Shown: positions 1 through 9,548, counted from the stretch's first letter. The stretch is DNA of 64,000 nt from Gimesia benthica (GCF_009720525.1 NZ_CP043930.1:7948001-8012000); one strand, 5' to 3'. The notes: generated by a model not told the origin, from the letters alone. Program-made: numbers and translations.

Positions 1-655
1 CTGTCGTTATTGTTTCCGCAGACACTACCCTTATGGCCAGGAGCCCCGGACCCTCGCGGAATGGGAGTCGGTCTGGCAGACCCTGGAGCAGGACAAATCC
101 CTGCATGAGGTCATTCTCAGTGGCGGTGATCCGCTGATGTTGACCGACGCCCGCTTGCGCGTGTTTTGTGAACGGATTGCCGCGATACCGCATGTCAAAC
201 GATTGCGAATTCATAGCCGTCTCCCCGTTGTGTTGCCGGATCGAATCCACCCGGGGCTGATCGAGATCCTGGAGCAGGTCAAATCTGCCGGGACCACTGT
301 GTGGATGGTGATCCATGCCAATCATCCCCGGGAAATCTCAGGTGACGTTGAACAGGCGAGTCAGCAACTGATGCAATCTGGTATCCCAGTTCTGAATCAG
401 GCGGTGCTGCTCAAAGGGATCAACGATGACGTGGATACGCTGGAAGCCTTGTGCGAGAAGCTGATTAATCTGGGAGTGATGCCTTATTACTTACATCAAC
501 TGGATCGCGTCAGCGGTGTGGCCCACTTCGAAGTTCCGGAGGAACAGGGCAGGGCACTGATTCGAGAACTGCGTACCCGTATGCCAGGCTACGCGATTCC
601 GCAGTATGTGCGCGAGATCAGTGGAGAGCCGCACAAAACTCCGCTGACAGATTAA
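1..655 (+). CDS. epmB: EF-P beta-lysylation radical SAM protein EpmB, 5' end outside window
   Basis: C-terminal part of a KamA-family radical SAM aminomutase. The open frame runs from base 2 and begins inside the cluster motif: CRYCFRRHYPYG holds the second and third cysteines of the CxxxCxxC that binds the [4Fe-4S]/SAM centre. The SGGDPLM motif follows. The tail PYYLHQLDRVSGVAHF and the end REISGEPHKTPL are typical of EpmB rather than of clostridial lysine 2,3-aminomutase. EpmB converts (S)-alpha-lysine to (R)-beta-lysine for attachment to elongation factor P by EpmA. The start codon lies upstream of base 1; the internal ATG at 137 is not the real start. The stop codon overlaps the stop of convergent murD by the four bases TTAA (652-655). 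Confidence 0.9.
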   Translation, partial: CRYCFRRHYPYGQEPRTLAEWESVWQTLEQDKSLHEVILSGGDPLMLTDARLRVFCERIAAIPHVKRLRIHSRLPVVLPDRIHPGLIEILEQVKSAGTTVWMVIHANHPREISGDVEQASQQLMQSGIPVLNQAVLLKGINDDVDTLEALCEKLINLGVMPYYLHQLDRVSGVAHFEVPEEQGRALIRELRTRMPGYAIPQYVREISGEPHKTPLTD

Positions 656-2073
656 GTATTCGCGGAGTTTGCGAGATTGTGAAATAGTGCTTCAAAGCGC
701 GCCCCACGTTCCTGGAAGTTGGCAAACCAGCCATAACTGGCGCAGCCCGGCGAGAGCAGAATCACGTCACCGGGAGCAGATAGCTGCCAGGCCCAGTCAA
801 ATGCGTTCTCAAATGAATCCTGTGGTTCTGAAATCACTGACGTCTTTAAAGTCTGTGACTCAGCTCGCAGCCCCGAGATGAGCCCTGCGAGTTTGACTCC
901 GGTATCTCCCATCAGGGCGGTTGCTTTCGTTCGCGAGAGCAGTTCCCGGGAAAACGGGGTCAGGTCGACCTGTTTATCATAGCCCCCCGCCAGGGCAATG
1001 ATCTTTCCCGACTCAAACGCTTCCAGTGCGCAGATGGCCGACTCAGGTGTGGTCGCCAGTGAGTCATTATAGAACCGCCGACCGGCATGTTCCCCGATAA
1101 ACTGCAGGCGATGTGGCAGGCCCTGAAAACGTTCCAGTCCCCGTTGGATTGTTACTGGTTCCAGGTCAATACAAAGTCCTGCTGTGATGGCAGCGGCAGC
1201 ATTCAAACGATTATGCCAGCCTGGAACTGGAATCAGAGGTTCAAATAATCCCGCGAACTGGTCAACTTGAAACCCCTGTTCCTGCACCAGTACCGCAGGA
1301 TCCAGGGCTGCATCACAGCCAAACCTGAGTACGTTTCCCGGGTAGTCCCAGTTTTTCAAGTCAGGATCATCGCCGTTGATGATGGTTGTTTCATCCGCGG
1401 TCTGCCAGCGTGAGATTGTCTGCTTCGCGTGCCGATAATGCTCGAGGGACTGGTGCCAGTCGAGATGATTCGCACTGAAGTTGGTCACCACCGCCAGTTG
1501 GGGACTCACTTGCAAACGATCCAGGCTATGTAACTGGAAGCTGCTCAATTCCAGGATGACCCAGTCTGTGGGTTGAATCTGTTCAACCTGCGGCAACAGG
1601 CTGACACCAATATTGCCACCCAACCAGCAGGTGCTTCCGGACTCGTTAAAGACGGAATGAATCAACGCGGTCGTGGTCGATTTTCCATTGCTGCCCGTGA
1701 CCCCGACTATGGGGGCAGGGTTCAACTGCCAGAACAGTTCGATTTCGCTGGTCACGGGAATCTGTTCCAGCTCCGCCTGAGCGAGCAGGGGATGCTGCGG
1801 GGGAATCGCGGGATTCAGTACCAGTAGGTCTGTGGCTGGTAATTCCTGGGTTTTCTCCCCGAGGAGATAACGAATCCCTTGAATGTCCGCAAACTGTTGG
1901 AGTGATTGCTCCAGTTCACTCGCGCTCAGGTTATCCAGGACGGTGATCTGTGCTCCCCGTTCTGCCAGAAATCGAGTGACAGCGATACCTCCCCCGAACC
2001 GTCCCAACCCCAGAACGGTGACCCGTCGGTCCTGCAGGCTTTGATTCTGAATATGAAAGGGGATCAGGGACAT
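652..2073 (-). CDS. murD: UDP-N-acetylmuramoyl-L-alanine--D-glutamate ligase MurD
   Basis: Cytoplasmic ligase that adds D-glutamate to UDP-MurNAc-L-Ala in peptidoglycan synthesis. The 473 residues fit the family length. An N-terminal Rossmann-like domain carries GLGRFGGG (residues 22-29). The central Mur-ligase ATP site is GVTGSNGKSTTT (124-135). The segment LSSFQL and the later FYNDSLATTPES are family motifs, and the C-terminal domain has LLSPGCASYGWFANFQERG. No strong ribosome-binding site is visible before the ATG at 2073. The gene sits alone, not in a dcw cluster, and converges with epmB. It is direct evidence that this planctomycete retains peptidoglycan synthesis. Confidence 0.97.
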   Translation of the reverse strand: MSLIPFHIQNQSLQDRRVTVLGLGRFGGGIAVTRFLAERGAQITVLDNLSASELEQSLQQFADIQGIRYLLGEKTQELPATDLLVLNPAIPPQHPLLAQAELEQIPVTSEIELFWQLNPAPIVGVTGSNGKSTTTALIHSVFNESGSTCWLGGNIGVSLLPQVEQIQPTDWVILELSSFQLHSLDRLQVSPQLAVVTNFSANHLDWHQSLEHYRHAKQTISRWQTADETTIINGDDPDLKNWDYPGNVLRFGCDAALDPAVLVQEQGFQVDQFAGLFEPLIPVPGWHNRLNAAAAITAGLCIDLEPVTIQRGLERFQGLPHRLQFIGEHAGRRFYNDSLATTPESAICALEAFESGKIIALAGGYDKQVDLTPFSRELLSRTKATALMGDTGVKLAGLISGLRAESQTLKTSVISEPQDSFENAFDWAWQLSAPGDVILLSPGCASYGWFANFQERGARFEALFHNLANSANT

Positions 2074-2242
2074 GTGCGCGATTTCATCTGTTGTGTTGCT
2101 GACAGGCGATGGTCTGTCGTGCCGGCATTCGCTGGATATTCAAAGTGACCTTGCATCAGTAGGTTTGCATATTTCATAAATCCGCGGTAGGCTGATTTCG
2201 AAACAAAATTTACCAAAGGCTCCTGATTAAGAGGACAGGCCT

Positions 2243-4210
2243 ATGTTACTCGCCGCCGAATCGAATACCTGGCTCGGGCTCCATACTGCAGACTGGATTG
2301 TACTGGGTCTGTATTTCGTCGTCATTCTCGCCATTGGTCTGTGGTCGGTGAAAAAAGTAAAAGATATGACCGACTTCTTCATGGGGGGCCGCCGGTTCGG
2401 CAAAGTCTTCATGATGTTCTTCGCCTTCGGTTCGGGAACCAGCAGTGAGCAGGCCATCAGTGTTGTCGCGGGAACCTGGCGGGCTGGACTTGCGGGGATC
2501 TGGTGGCAGTTTCTCTGGCTCTGGGCAACACCGTTCTACTGGATCGTCGCTCCGATTATGCGCCGCATGCGGGCCCTGACGACCGCCGACTTCTTCGAAA
2601 CCCGCTTTAATGGCCCCACCGCGGTGCTGTATTCCTTTTACGGTATCGCTATCTCGATCACCTTTATTGCGGGGGGACTGTTCGGTACCGGAAAAATGGT
2701 CGATGCTTTGACGGGAAATGAATTGGATCGCATCGCCGTCGAAGCCAACTTCATGGTACCGGCAGCGGAATGGAACACGGAAACCAAGTCGTTTCAGATT
2801 ACCGAACGGCGTCTGGAGGGCTATGAATACGCGATTCTGGCAGTCACAGTCATGTTCGTGATCTATGGTATGGCCGGTGGTCTGGGGGCTGCGATTATCA
2901 CCGACTTTATCCAGGGGATTCTAACGATCATCTTTTCGTTTCTCCTGCTCCCGTTTGTGTTCTACGAAATAGGTGGATTCGGCGAACTGAACCAGAATGC
3001 CGATCTTAAAAAGGGGATGCTGGATTTGACCGTCAGCCCGGAACTGGCTGCCACGATGGGCGAACCGATCACCCCCTTTTACGTATTTATGCTGTCCGTC
3101 ACAGCCCTCGCGGGGATCGTAATCCAGCCCCATATTATGGGCGTCTGTGGTGCAGGGAAGACGGAATATGAAGGCCGTTTCGGTTTCACGGTGGGGAACT
3201 TCCTCAAACGATTCTGCACGGTCGCCTGGACGTTTACCGGACTGGCCTGCATCGTCTGGTACATGGGTGACAGCAGTCCTTTGAAAGACTCACCCGATCC
3301 CGCAGATCAGGCGGTCTACCAGTCACTCGTAATGCGGGCAAGCCCCGAATACAACGCACTTTCCCCTGAGGAAAAAGAAAAAGTCGACAGTGCAGACCGT
3401 GATTTCGCTGACAAACTGTTCGGCATGGCCGCCCATGACATCCTGCCGCGAATCGCACCGGGATTAATTGGTCTGCTGCTGGCATCGCTGCTGGCGGCGG
3501 TGATGAGTACCAGCGATGCGCAGATGATTATTTCCAGTGGCCTGTTTACTGAGAACATTTATCGCAAATGTATGGTGAAGAATAAGTCGCAGCGGCATTA
3601 TCTCTGGGTTGGTCGAATTGCCGGGCTGGTGATTGTGATTCTTGCTCTGATTCTCCAGACCACATTTACCGACATCATTCATGCGCTGAAAATCATCGTC
3701 AAAACACCGGCCTGTATTGGAATCAGTCTCTGGATCGGCATTGTCTGGCGGCGCTGGAATGTGATTTCCGTCTGGGTTTCGACTCTGACCGGCATCCTGG
3801 TCTGGATCGGCGTCGCTTTCCATGCAGACGTACTCTATAACTCCGGAATTCTGCCTGAGGATATGTTTAAATCTCCCACCGAAATGCGGGATGTCTGGCA
3901 GATGTTCTTCTTCATGAGCCTGGCAATCCTCAGTGGGGTGCTTGTCAGCTTTATTACTCCGCGACAACCACAGGAAAAACTGGACCATTTCTATAAGCTG
4001 ATGCACACTCCGGTGAAACTGGATGAGCAAATCGATGCGCCCTGTACGCTGCCGGCGGAACCAGAGCCGATGGGACAAAAGATGTTCCCGAATTCCAAAG
4101 ACATCGAAATCCCCAAACCTACGTTTCAGGATCTGGGCGGGTTCATTCTGGCCTGGTGTGGTGTGGCCGCAATTATCTTCCTGACGAACCTGCTGTCGAA
4201 ACTCGCCTGA
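2243..4210 (+). CDS. Sodium:solute symporter family (SSS) transporter
   Basis: A 655-residue multi-pass inner-membrane protein of the SSS family. It opens with a short periplasmic tail, then helix 1 with the family pattern VVILAIGLWS. MTDFFMGGRRFG and SSEQAISVVAGTWRAGLAG follow in the core region involved in Na+ and substrate binding. About 13 hydrophobic segments can be counted, with a soluble loop near residues 165-200 and another around 345-400. The length and long loops are typical of planctomycete SSS proteins; the substrate cannot be told from sequence. An AGAGGA ribosome-binding site lies 7-8 bases before the ATG. The gene is monocistronic, with a minus-strand terminator just past its end. 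Confidence 0.9.
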   Translation: MLLAAESNTWLGLHTADWIVLGLYFVVILAIGLWSVKKVKDMTDFFMGGRRFGKVFMMFFAFGSGTSSEQAISVVAGTWRAGLAGIWWQFLWLWATPFYWIVAPIMRRMRALTTADFFETRFNGPTAVLYSFYGIAISITFIAGGLFGTGKMVDALTGNELDRIAVEANFMVPAAEWNTETKSFQITERRLEGYEYAILAVTVMFVIYGMAGGLGAAIITDFIQGILTIIFSFLLLPFVFYEIGGFGELNQNADLKKGMLDLTVSPELAATMGEPITPFYVFMLSVTALAGIVIQPHIMGVCGAGKTEYEGRFGFTVGNFLKRFCTVAWTFTGLACIVWYMGDSSPLKDSPDPADQAVYQSLVMRASPEYNALSPEEKEKVDSADRDFADKLFGMAAHDILPRIAPGLIGLLLASLLAAVMSTSDAQMIISSGLFTENIYRKCMVKNKSQRHYLWVGRIAGLVIVILALILQTTFTDIIHALKIIVKTPACIGISLWIGIVWRRWNVISVWVSTLTGILVWIGVAFHADVLYNSGILPEDMFKSPTEMRDVWQMFFFMSLAILSGVLVSFITPRQPQEKLDHFYKLMHTPVKLDEQIDAPCTLPAEPEPMGQKMFPNSKDIEIPKPTFQDLGGFILAWCGVAAIIFLTNLLSKLA

Positions 4211-4253
4211 TCCTACGGAGTTCGCGCTGACAGGCATCTAAGTTTGGAAGTGC

Positions 4254-4293
4254 GCATAAAAAAACAGCCAGAAACAAAAGCGTTTCTGGCTGT
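4254..4293 (-). terminator. Intrinsic terminator of the Cys-rich protein gene
   Basis: A perfect 12-bp stem (4264-4275 with 4282-4293), loop of six. Read on the minus strand it is followed by seven T (A-run at 4257-4263 on the plus strand). It lies about 33 bases beyond the stop of the minus-strand gene at 4326. No T-run follows in the plus direction, so it serves the minus strand. Confidence 0.9.
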
Positions 4294-4325
4294 TCGAAAT
4301 TGTGATGAAGCTGTTTCAGCTCTAT

Positions 4326-4799
4326 TTAGTCGCGGTAAGTCACAACAACCTGACCACGATGAGATTCTACAACCACTTTGTATTTCCCGTAGTCAAAAAT
4401 CTTCTTGCGACCATCTTTTCTGCAGCGAACGCACTCGCAGGCACATTCAGGAGCACAGATCTCGACAGCAACACAGCCTGGCTCACAACAGCTTTTCTTG
4501 GGAGCACAGGGATCGACAATGGTGACAATCTTCGGATTTGAGCAGGGAGCGATGTTCTTGGTTTTTCTGTATTTGACACAGTCAAACATGGGAATCGCAG
4601 GGGAAGCAACGTGGTGTTCGTAAGGTTGAGGGGCATACTCGGGCATTGGTTCAGGCAAAACAGCAGGAGGTGCCGGAGGCGGAGCTGTTGTCTGACTCAG
4701 CAGGAATCCCTGACCGAAATTGAGGGAAGGGCCCTGAGCCTGAGCTGTTGTAAGGGTGAGGGCAATCATGCCCAACGTGTAACAAACAATCTTGTTCAT
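4326..4799 (-). CDS. Secreted Cys-rich protein of unknown function
   Basis: 157 residues with a clear Sec signal peptide (residues 1-21, cleavage after AQA). A Pro-rich linker (about 40-65) follows, and then a Cys-rich region with clusters such as KKSCCEPGC and CAPECACECVRC (about 95-128). The C-terminus KVVVESHRGQVVVTYRD looks like a short beta segment. No catalytic family was recognised. Cys-rich secreted proteins of this sort are common in planctomycetes and may be disulfide-rich envelope components or metal binders; this is inference. The gene is monocistronic with its own terminator. Confidence 0.8.
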   Translation of the reverse strand: MNKIVCYTLGMIALTLTTAQAQGPSLNFGQGFLLSQTTAPPPAPPAVLPEPMPEYAPQPYEHHVASPAIPMFDCVKYRKTKNIAPCSNPKIVTIVDPCAPKKSCCEPGCVAVEICAPECACECVRCRKDGRKKIFDYGKYKVVVESHRGQVVVTYRD

Positions 4800-5365
4800 C
4801 TCTCATTTACTCCTTTTGCTACCAGGGTGAACTCCATGATGGCAGCTGATTGATAAAATCAATGTTGTGTGTCCCCAACAACGTGCCTGTGTTTATTCTC
4901 CAGAAGTCAATTACAGGCTATTGAATAGTCAGGAAACGATTTTTCTCTCGGTTGTCCACCACTCAAGTATAACTTCCGCAAGTGGGAAGTCTCAACTTTT
5001 TCAACGCTGTGTGTGAAAAACCGGTACCAGTTACGCACCTGATAATGGTCAGAGATAATAAGTGGAGTTTGAGTTGACAAGGGCCGTCCGCCATATTTTT
5101 ACGCAAACAACCAAACGCACCCGCTTATCCTGATCGGAATATTTTTACAGCTGGGGATGGTTTCAGTCAGGTAATCCCCAGTCTGGAAGCGTGGCCTGGA
5201 TCATTAGACACATGGTTTCCATGATTTGCTGAGGGGTGAGACATCGCAGGGTCCATCCAGACCTGTAAAACCAATTTCATAAACTGGGCAAGCTGGAGTT
5301 GCATCTCCTGCGAAGATCACACATAATCTAATTGGTTTTATTTCAAGGACTTGAGGGAGTCATCC
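4800..5365. other. 566-bp intergenic region, divergent promoters and leader
   Basis: It separates two divergent genes and must hold both promoters, but no convincing -35/-10 pair was found. Two hairpins are visible: a 6-bp stem at 4972-4977/4985-4990 and an 8-bp stem at 5151-5158/5174-5181. The second lies about 185 bases upstream of the cytochrome c'-like gene. No ORF with coding character was seen. Confidence 0.4.
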
Positions 5366-6475
5366 ATGAACAAGCCATCCTGGCACTGGTATCGGAAACC
5401 AATTCGCAGCTTCTCACACGCAACAGGTGCATTGCTCGCACTATTTCTGTTCACTGGATGTGGTGGAAATGATGCTCCTGCCCCCGCGCCAGCTCAGCAA
5501 GAGGCCCAGACGCCCGCTCCGGCCGCAGCGACTCCACAGGTAGCACAATCAACGCCAACCGAAACAAAACCGGCACCTGCCCAGGCGAATGATGGGCAGA
5601 AAATGATTGACGGGATCCCCTACGATGTCTGGTTTGACAATCCGCTGGCTGTCGCGGGCGATAATCAGTCAGTTCAGCCCGTTGCTCTACCTGGAAACAA
5701 TGTCGCAGCCAATACCACTCCTGCTCCCGCGGGAGAAATGAAAACGGAGACGGCACAGGCAAGTGCCAGTGGCGGTTCAGGCACGGACTGGAAAACAATT
5801 ATCCCCATGCCGATTCTGGAATCTCAGGTCAAAGACATCCGTAATCGTCTGACAAAAAATATGCAGTCGGTCGGCACCTATAATACGAGCTATCTTGAGA
5901 TACCCACATTTACCGCAACACTGGCGGCACTAGCTGAAGTTGCGAATCAGCATTCAGAAGATGTCGGCTGGAAAAAGAACGCCAAGTATCTGCGGGAGCT
6001 GGCAGCCGCTTTCACAGCAGAGCCGCTGATGCGTGGTGCCAAGTCCTATCGCGCTATGCAAGTTCCCTACGAACAGATCATCGTGATTCTAAACGGCAGT
6101 GCCCCTGCGGGACTGCCTGAAGCTGACGATAAAAAACCCATCGCCGAAGTCGCTTCGATGGGCGATCTGATGAAACGCGCTGATATTGCCTACAAATGGC
6201 TCAAATCGAACGTCGGTAGTGCAGATGCCCTCAAAGCAGAAAAAGAGAAGGTCATCGAAGAAGCACACCTGCTCGCAGCGATTTCCAAGATCATCACACT
6301 GGAAGGTTACGGCTACGTCGATGACAAAGGCTTCCTGGGGCATGCCAATCCGATGCAGGAAGCCTGCCTGAAAATGGTGGAAGCTGCCAAGAATGACAAT
6401 TTCCAGGAGTTTGATCAGGGAATGTCTAGGGTCTACAAATCCTGCACGGAATGCCATAGCGAATACAAAGAGTAA
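5366..6475 (+). CDS. Cytochrome c'-like (class II) heme lipoprotein
   Basis: 369 residues from the ATG at 5366, which has a GAGGGA ribosome-binding site 7 bases upstream; the TTG at 5351 overlaps that site and is rejected. The N-terminus is a lipoprotein signal with lipobox LFTGC (about residue 33). An Ala/Pro/Thr-rich linker of about 100 residues follows. The C-terminal 220 residues are predicted alpha-helical and end with a single heme motif CTECH five residues from the C-terminus. One CxxCH at the extreme C-terminus of a helical bundle is the hallmark of class II cytochromes c'. Likely a periplasmic or membrane-tethered redox or gas-ligand-binding protein. The serine protease gene follows after 73 bases. 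Confidence 0.75.
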   Translation: MNKPSWHWYRKPIRSFSHATGALLALFLFTGCGGNDAPAPAPAQQEAQTPAPAAATPQVAQSTPTETKPAPAQANDGQKMIDGIPYDVWFDNPLAVAGDNQSVQPVALPGNNVAANTTPAPAGEMKTETAQASASGGSGTDWKTIIPMPILESQVKDIRNRLTKNMQSVGTYNTSYLEIPTFTATLAALAEVANQHSEDVGWKKNAKYLRELAAAFTAEPLMRGAKSYRAMQVPYEQIIVILNGSAPAGLPEADDKKPIAEVASMGDLMKRADIAYKWLKSNVGSADALKAEKEKVIEEAHLLAAISKIITLEGYGYVDDKGFLGHANPMQEACLKMVEAAKNDNFQEFDQGMSRVYKSCTECHSEYKE

Positions 6476-6548
6476 AACATCCCTCAAGGCGAAACGACTC
6501 GCCGCGTTTCTGGTCTGACAGCCGCTAAGAAGAGAGGAAATCGACGGA

Positions 6549-7511
6549 ATGATTGACAACTGGTGCTGCCCGAAAAAAATTACCTGCCTGCTGATTGCGA
6601 TTCTCTGTCTTTCCATTCCGGCGCAGGCGGATGTCATCGAACTGGTCAACGGCCACAAAGTGCAGGGGGATGTGCTTAAGCAGGGTTCAGACTATCTGCT
6701 GGTTGATATCGGCATTGAAGTGCTGCGAATCCCCAGCTATCAGGTCCGCTCCCGCACCAAGTCGGAATCACTTTCCTCAAATAAAACCAGTGTTTCCCAG
6801 AGTAAAGACAAGTTCTATTCCGTCGCGGAATTGCCCGCGAAAAGCATCAAAGAACTGGCCCGCATCTACGGCGAGGCGGTTACGCTGGTGCAGACTCCCA
6901 GTGGACTCGGCTCCGGTTTCATTATCAATGACCGTGGCTATTGTGTGACTAATTATCACGTGGTTGAAAAAGAGACGCGAATCGCCGTCACAATTTTCCA
7001 TCGGACGAAAAGTGGTGAATTCCAGAGACGACAGATCAAGGATGTAGAGATCATTGCTCTGAATCCATTTTTCGATCTGGCATTGCTGAGAATCCCCCTG
7101 CAGAAAGACTTTCCATTCCGACAGGTGTACCTGGCTGAGGATGATTCCCAGCGTGAAGGAGAAGAGGTATTTGCAATTGGAAACCCGCTGGGACTGGAAC
7201 GCTCCGTCTCGCGCGGCATTATCAGTACGCGTAACCGGAACATGCAGGGAATCGTCTATATTCAGACGACAACGCAAATCAATCCGGGAAACAGCGGTGG
7301 GCCTTTGTTTAACTCTCGCGGCGAAGTGATCGGCGTCACCAATATGAAGCTGATCCTCGGAGAAGGTCTGGGCTTTGCGATTCCGATTTCATACGTCAAA
7401 CATTTTCTGGATAACCGTGATGCGTTTGCGTTCGATAAAACCAGTCCCAATACCGGTTATCGTTACTTTGACGCACCACGCAGAAAATCTGCGGAAAATG
7501 AAAGTAAATAA
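6549..7511 (+). CDS. Secreted trypsin-like serine protease, HtrA-type without PDZ
   Basis: 320 residues with a signal peptide (cleavage near QADV, residue 28). A short N-terminal beta region (29-65) of the ELxNGxxxxG type seen in planctomycete secreted proteins follows. The chymotrypsin-fold protease domain spans about 100-300. The catalytic triad is intact: His137 in TNYHVV, Asp176 in FFDLALL, Ser249 in NPGNSGGP. There is no PDZ domain after residue 300, so substrate selection and regulation must differ from DegP/DegS. A GAGAGGAAA ribosome-binding site precedes the ATG. It probably shares a transcript with the cytochrome c'-like gene. Confidence 0.9.
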   Translation: MIDNWCCPKKITCLLIAILCLSIPAQADVIELVNGHKVQGDVLKQGSDYLLVDIGIEVLRIPSYQVRSRTKSESLSSNKTSVSQSKDKFYSVAELPAKSIKELARIYGEAVTLVQTPSGLGSGFIINDRGYCVTNYHVVEKETRIAVTIFHRTKSGEFQRRQIKDVEIIALNPFFDLALLRIPLQKDFPFRQVYLAEDDSQREGEEVFAIGNPLGLERSVSRGIISTRNRNMQGIVYIQTTTQINPGNSGGPLFNSRGEVIGVTNMKLILGEGLGFAIPISYVKHFLDNRDAFAFDKTSPNTGYRYFDAPRRKSAENESK

Positions 7512-7731
7512 AAATTCCTGCAACCTGCGTTCGTTCAGGCAGGTAATGTCCCTGCCTGCTGACGTATAGACTTCCGGGCCACGTTGAAAGTCTCATTGCA
7601 GGTTGATCTTGTCAGATATTTCAGACTTGCTACAAATTAACAGTTACCAACATTGTTGCGCTCTGGTGGTTCGACAGATTGGAAGAGTTGATCCAGTGCG
7701 AAAATCTTAAATCCCCTCAGGTAGAGAAAGA

Positions 7732-9495
7732 ATGAAGGCTCCCATGAGAAAGCCACTTTTGTTTTTCACTTTCATGTTGATGCAGGCGATGTTCCTGTTC
7801 TCCGCGCAAGACACGTCTGCCCAGAACCGGGTCACTGCCGTGCAGCGGATCCCCGATGATTCCATGCTCTACTTCTCCATTCCGGATGTAGAACTGCTGG
7901 AAGAAAAGTGGGCACAGAGCTCGATGGCGGAAATGGTTCGCGATCCCGCCTTCGCTGACATGAAAAAAGACCTCGTCCAGATTGTGGAAAAATACTCCAA
8001 ACTGTTTGAGGCAGAAACCGACCTGGGCCTGAGTAATGTTCTCAGCATCCCCTCCGGTGAATTCGCGATTGCGTTCGTCAAAAGCGATGAAGGCAAATTC
8101 GGCGGTCTGGCTTTCGTCGAGTATGGCGAGAGCGGTGAAATTGTCGAGAAGATCCTGGAAAAAACCGCTGAGGGGCTCGACAAGGAAGGTGCAGAGCGGA
8201 CGGTTCGCAGTGTCGACGGCACCAAGATCACCATTTTTTCCTTCGAAAAAGAAGGTGATGATGAAGGTCCTGTCAAAGTTCCCCTGGCGAAAAAATTCGC
8301 TTACTTCCTGAAGGACAAAACTTTTGTCGCCTCTAATGACGACAAAATTCTTGAAGGAGTTCTCGGGCGCTGGGATGGCCAGGCACAGGGAACACTATCC
8401 AGCAAGAAAGAGTATCAGTACATCATCAATAAATGTTCTGATGCAGATGCGCCTGCTGTGATGCACTGGTACTTGAACCCGATTGGCGCGCTGCAGTCGA
8501 TCCTGGGAGTTGCCAGCCGTGTTAATCCTCAGATCGGCATGGTTCAGGGATTCCTGCCCGCACTGGGGATTACTCAGTTGAAAGCCGTTGGCGGTTCCAG
8601 CTATGTTGCTACCAAGAATTTTGACGCGATCACGAAAACCTTTACCTACGTTGATCAGCCCACCTCGGGCATCATTGATATCTTCAAATGCCCGGCGATT
8701 GCTCAGCAGCCTCCGGTCTGGGTTTCAGACAAGGTATCGTCTTACTATTCAATTAACTGGAGCATCACTGGTGCTTACGATTCGATCGAAACACTCTTCG
8801 ATGGATTCCAGGGGCGTCCCGGTGCGTTGGCTGCCATCATTGATCAAATGGCCGACAATCCCGATGGTCCCAAGATTCATATCAAAAAAGACATCGTTGA
8901 TAACCTGAGCGGTCGGATTCAGATCGCAACTGAGATCAAAGAAGGTGAGCAGATTGACCTGACTCAGATGTCTGGTCAATTTGTCGTTGCTCTGGGGCTC
9001 AAGAACTCTGATGCGTTCCAGAAAATCATCGCATCGGTGACCACGCGGGATGATTTTCCGGGTCAGGCACGCGAATTCCAGGGCACGACCCTGTATCAGT
9101 TGCCTGCTGCTGTTTTGAAGTCTCCCGCCGACGCTGCTTTCTGCATCGCAGAAGATCAGCTGTTCATCTCCAACGATGTCAAACAGATTGAAAGCATTCT
9201 GCGGAAGGATCGGGGAGTCGGCTCGCTGATCAACAATCCGAACTACAAGCAGATCGCGGAAAACTTCCCCGAAAAAACCTCGATCATCAACTACCAGAAT
9301 GCAGACGCACAGCTGCACGCCCTGTATGACCTGATCAAGAAAAACCAGGATCAGATTCAGGTGGAAGGGCTCGATCTTTCCAAGCTGCCGCCGTTCTCAT
9401 TCTTCCAGAAGTACCTGCCTGTCACGGGCGGATACACTATCCCCGATGATCAGGGATTCTTCAGTTCCAACTATTCCAAGAAACGGGCGAACTGA
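7732..9495 (+). CDS. Secreted protein of unknown function, 587 aa
   Basis: Signal peptide at residues 1-30 (cleavage near SAQ), then a single long soluble region with no heme, metal or hydrolase motif recognised. Hydrophobic beta segments alternate with acidic helices, and the phrase SGEFAIAFVKSDEGKFGG is repeated in weaker form as SGQFVVALGLKNSDAFQKI. This suggests two related halves (about 30-300 and 310-587). The layout resembles DUF3352-type bacterial exported proteins, but the assignment is uncertain. A second in-frame ATG (7747) could be the start. It ends at a strong intrinsic terminator. Confidence 0.75.
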   Translation: MKAPMRKPLLFFTFMLMQAMFLFSAQDTSAQNRVTAVQRIPDDSMLYFSIPDVELLEEKWAQSSMAEMVRDPAFADMKKDLVQIVEKYSKLFEAETDLGLSNVLSIPSGEFAIAFVKSDEGKFGGLAFVEYGESGEIVEKILEKTAEGLDKEGAERTVRSVDGTKITIFSFEKEGDDEGPVKVPLAKKFAYFLKDKTFVASNDDKILEGVLGRWDGQAQGTLSSKKEYQYIINKCSDADAPAVMHWYLNPIGALQSILGVASRVNPQIGMVQGFLPALGITQLKAVGGSSYVATKNFDAITKTFTYVDQPTSGIIDIFKCPAIAQQPPVWVSDKVSSYYSINWSITGAYDSIETLFDGFQGRPGALAAIIDQMADNPDGPKIHIKKDIVDNLSGRIQIATEIKEGEQIDLTQMSGQFVVALGLKNSDAFQKIIASVTTRDDFPGQAREFQGTTLYQLPAAVLKSPADAAFCIAEDQLFISNDVKQIESILRKDRGVGSLINNPNYKQIAENFPEKTSIINYQNADAQLHALYDLIKKNQDQIQVEGLDLSKLPPFSFFQKYLPVTGGYTIPDDQGFFSSNYSKKRAN

Positions 9496-9518
9496 ATTTG
9501 ATTGCTGAACGACCACTT

Positions 9519-9548
9519 AACCCGGTGAGGTCACTCACCGGGTTTTTT
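9519..9548 (+). terminator. Intrinsic terminator
   Basis: Perfect 11-bp GC-rich stem (9519-9529 with 9534-9544), tetraloop GTCA, T-run 9543-9548. It sits 24 bases after the stop of the 587-aa protein gene. Confidence 0.95.

Noticed and set aside
3464-4237. 257-aa open frame on the minus strand
   Set aside because: Lies wholly antisense to the sodium:solute symporter gene; His/Arg/Gln-rich shadow translation with no family resemblance.
5074-5099. TTGACA followed by TATTTT as promoter
   Set aside because: The spacing is only 14 bases and the -10 match is poor, so it is not a credible sigma-70 promoter.
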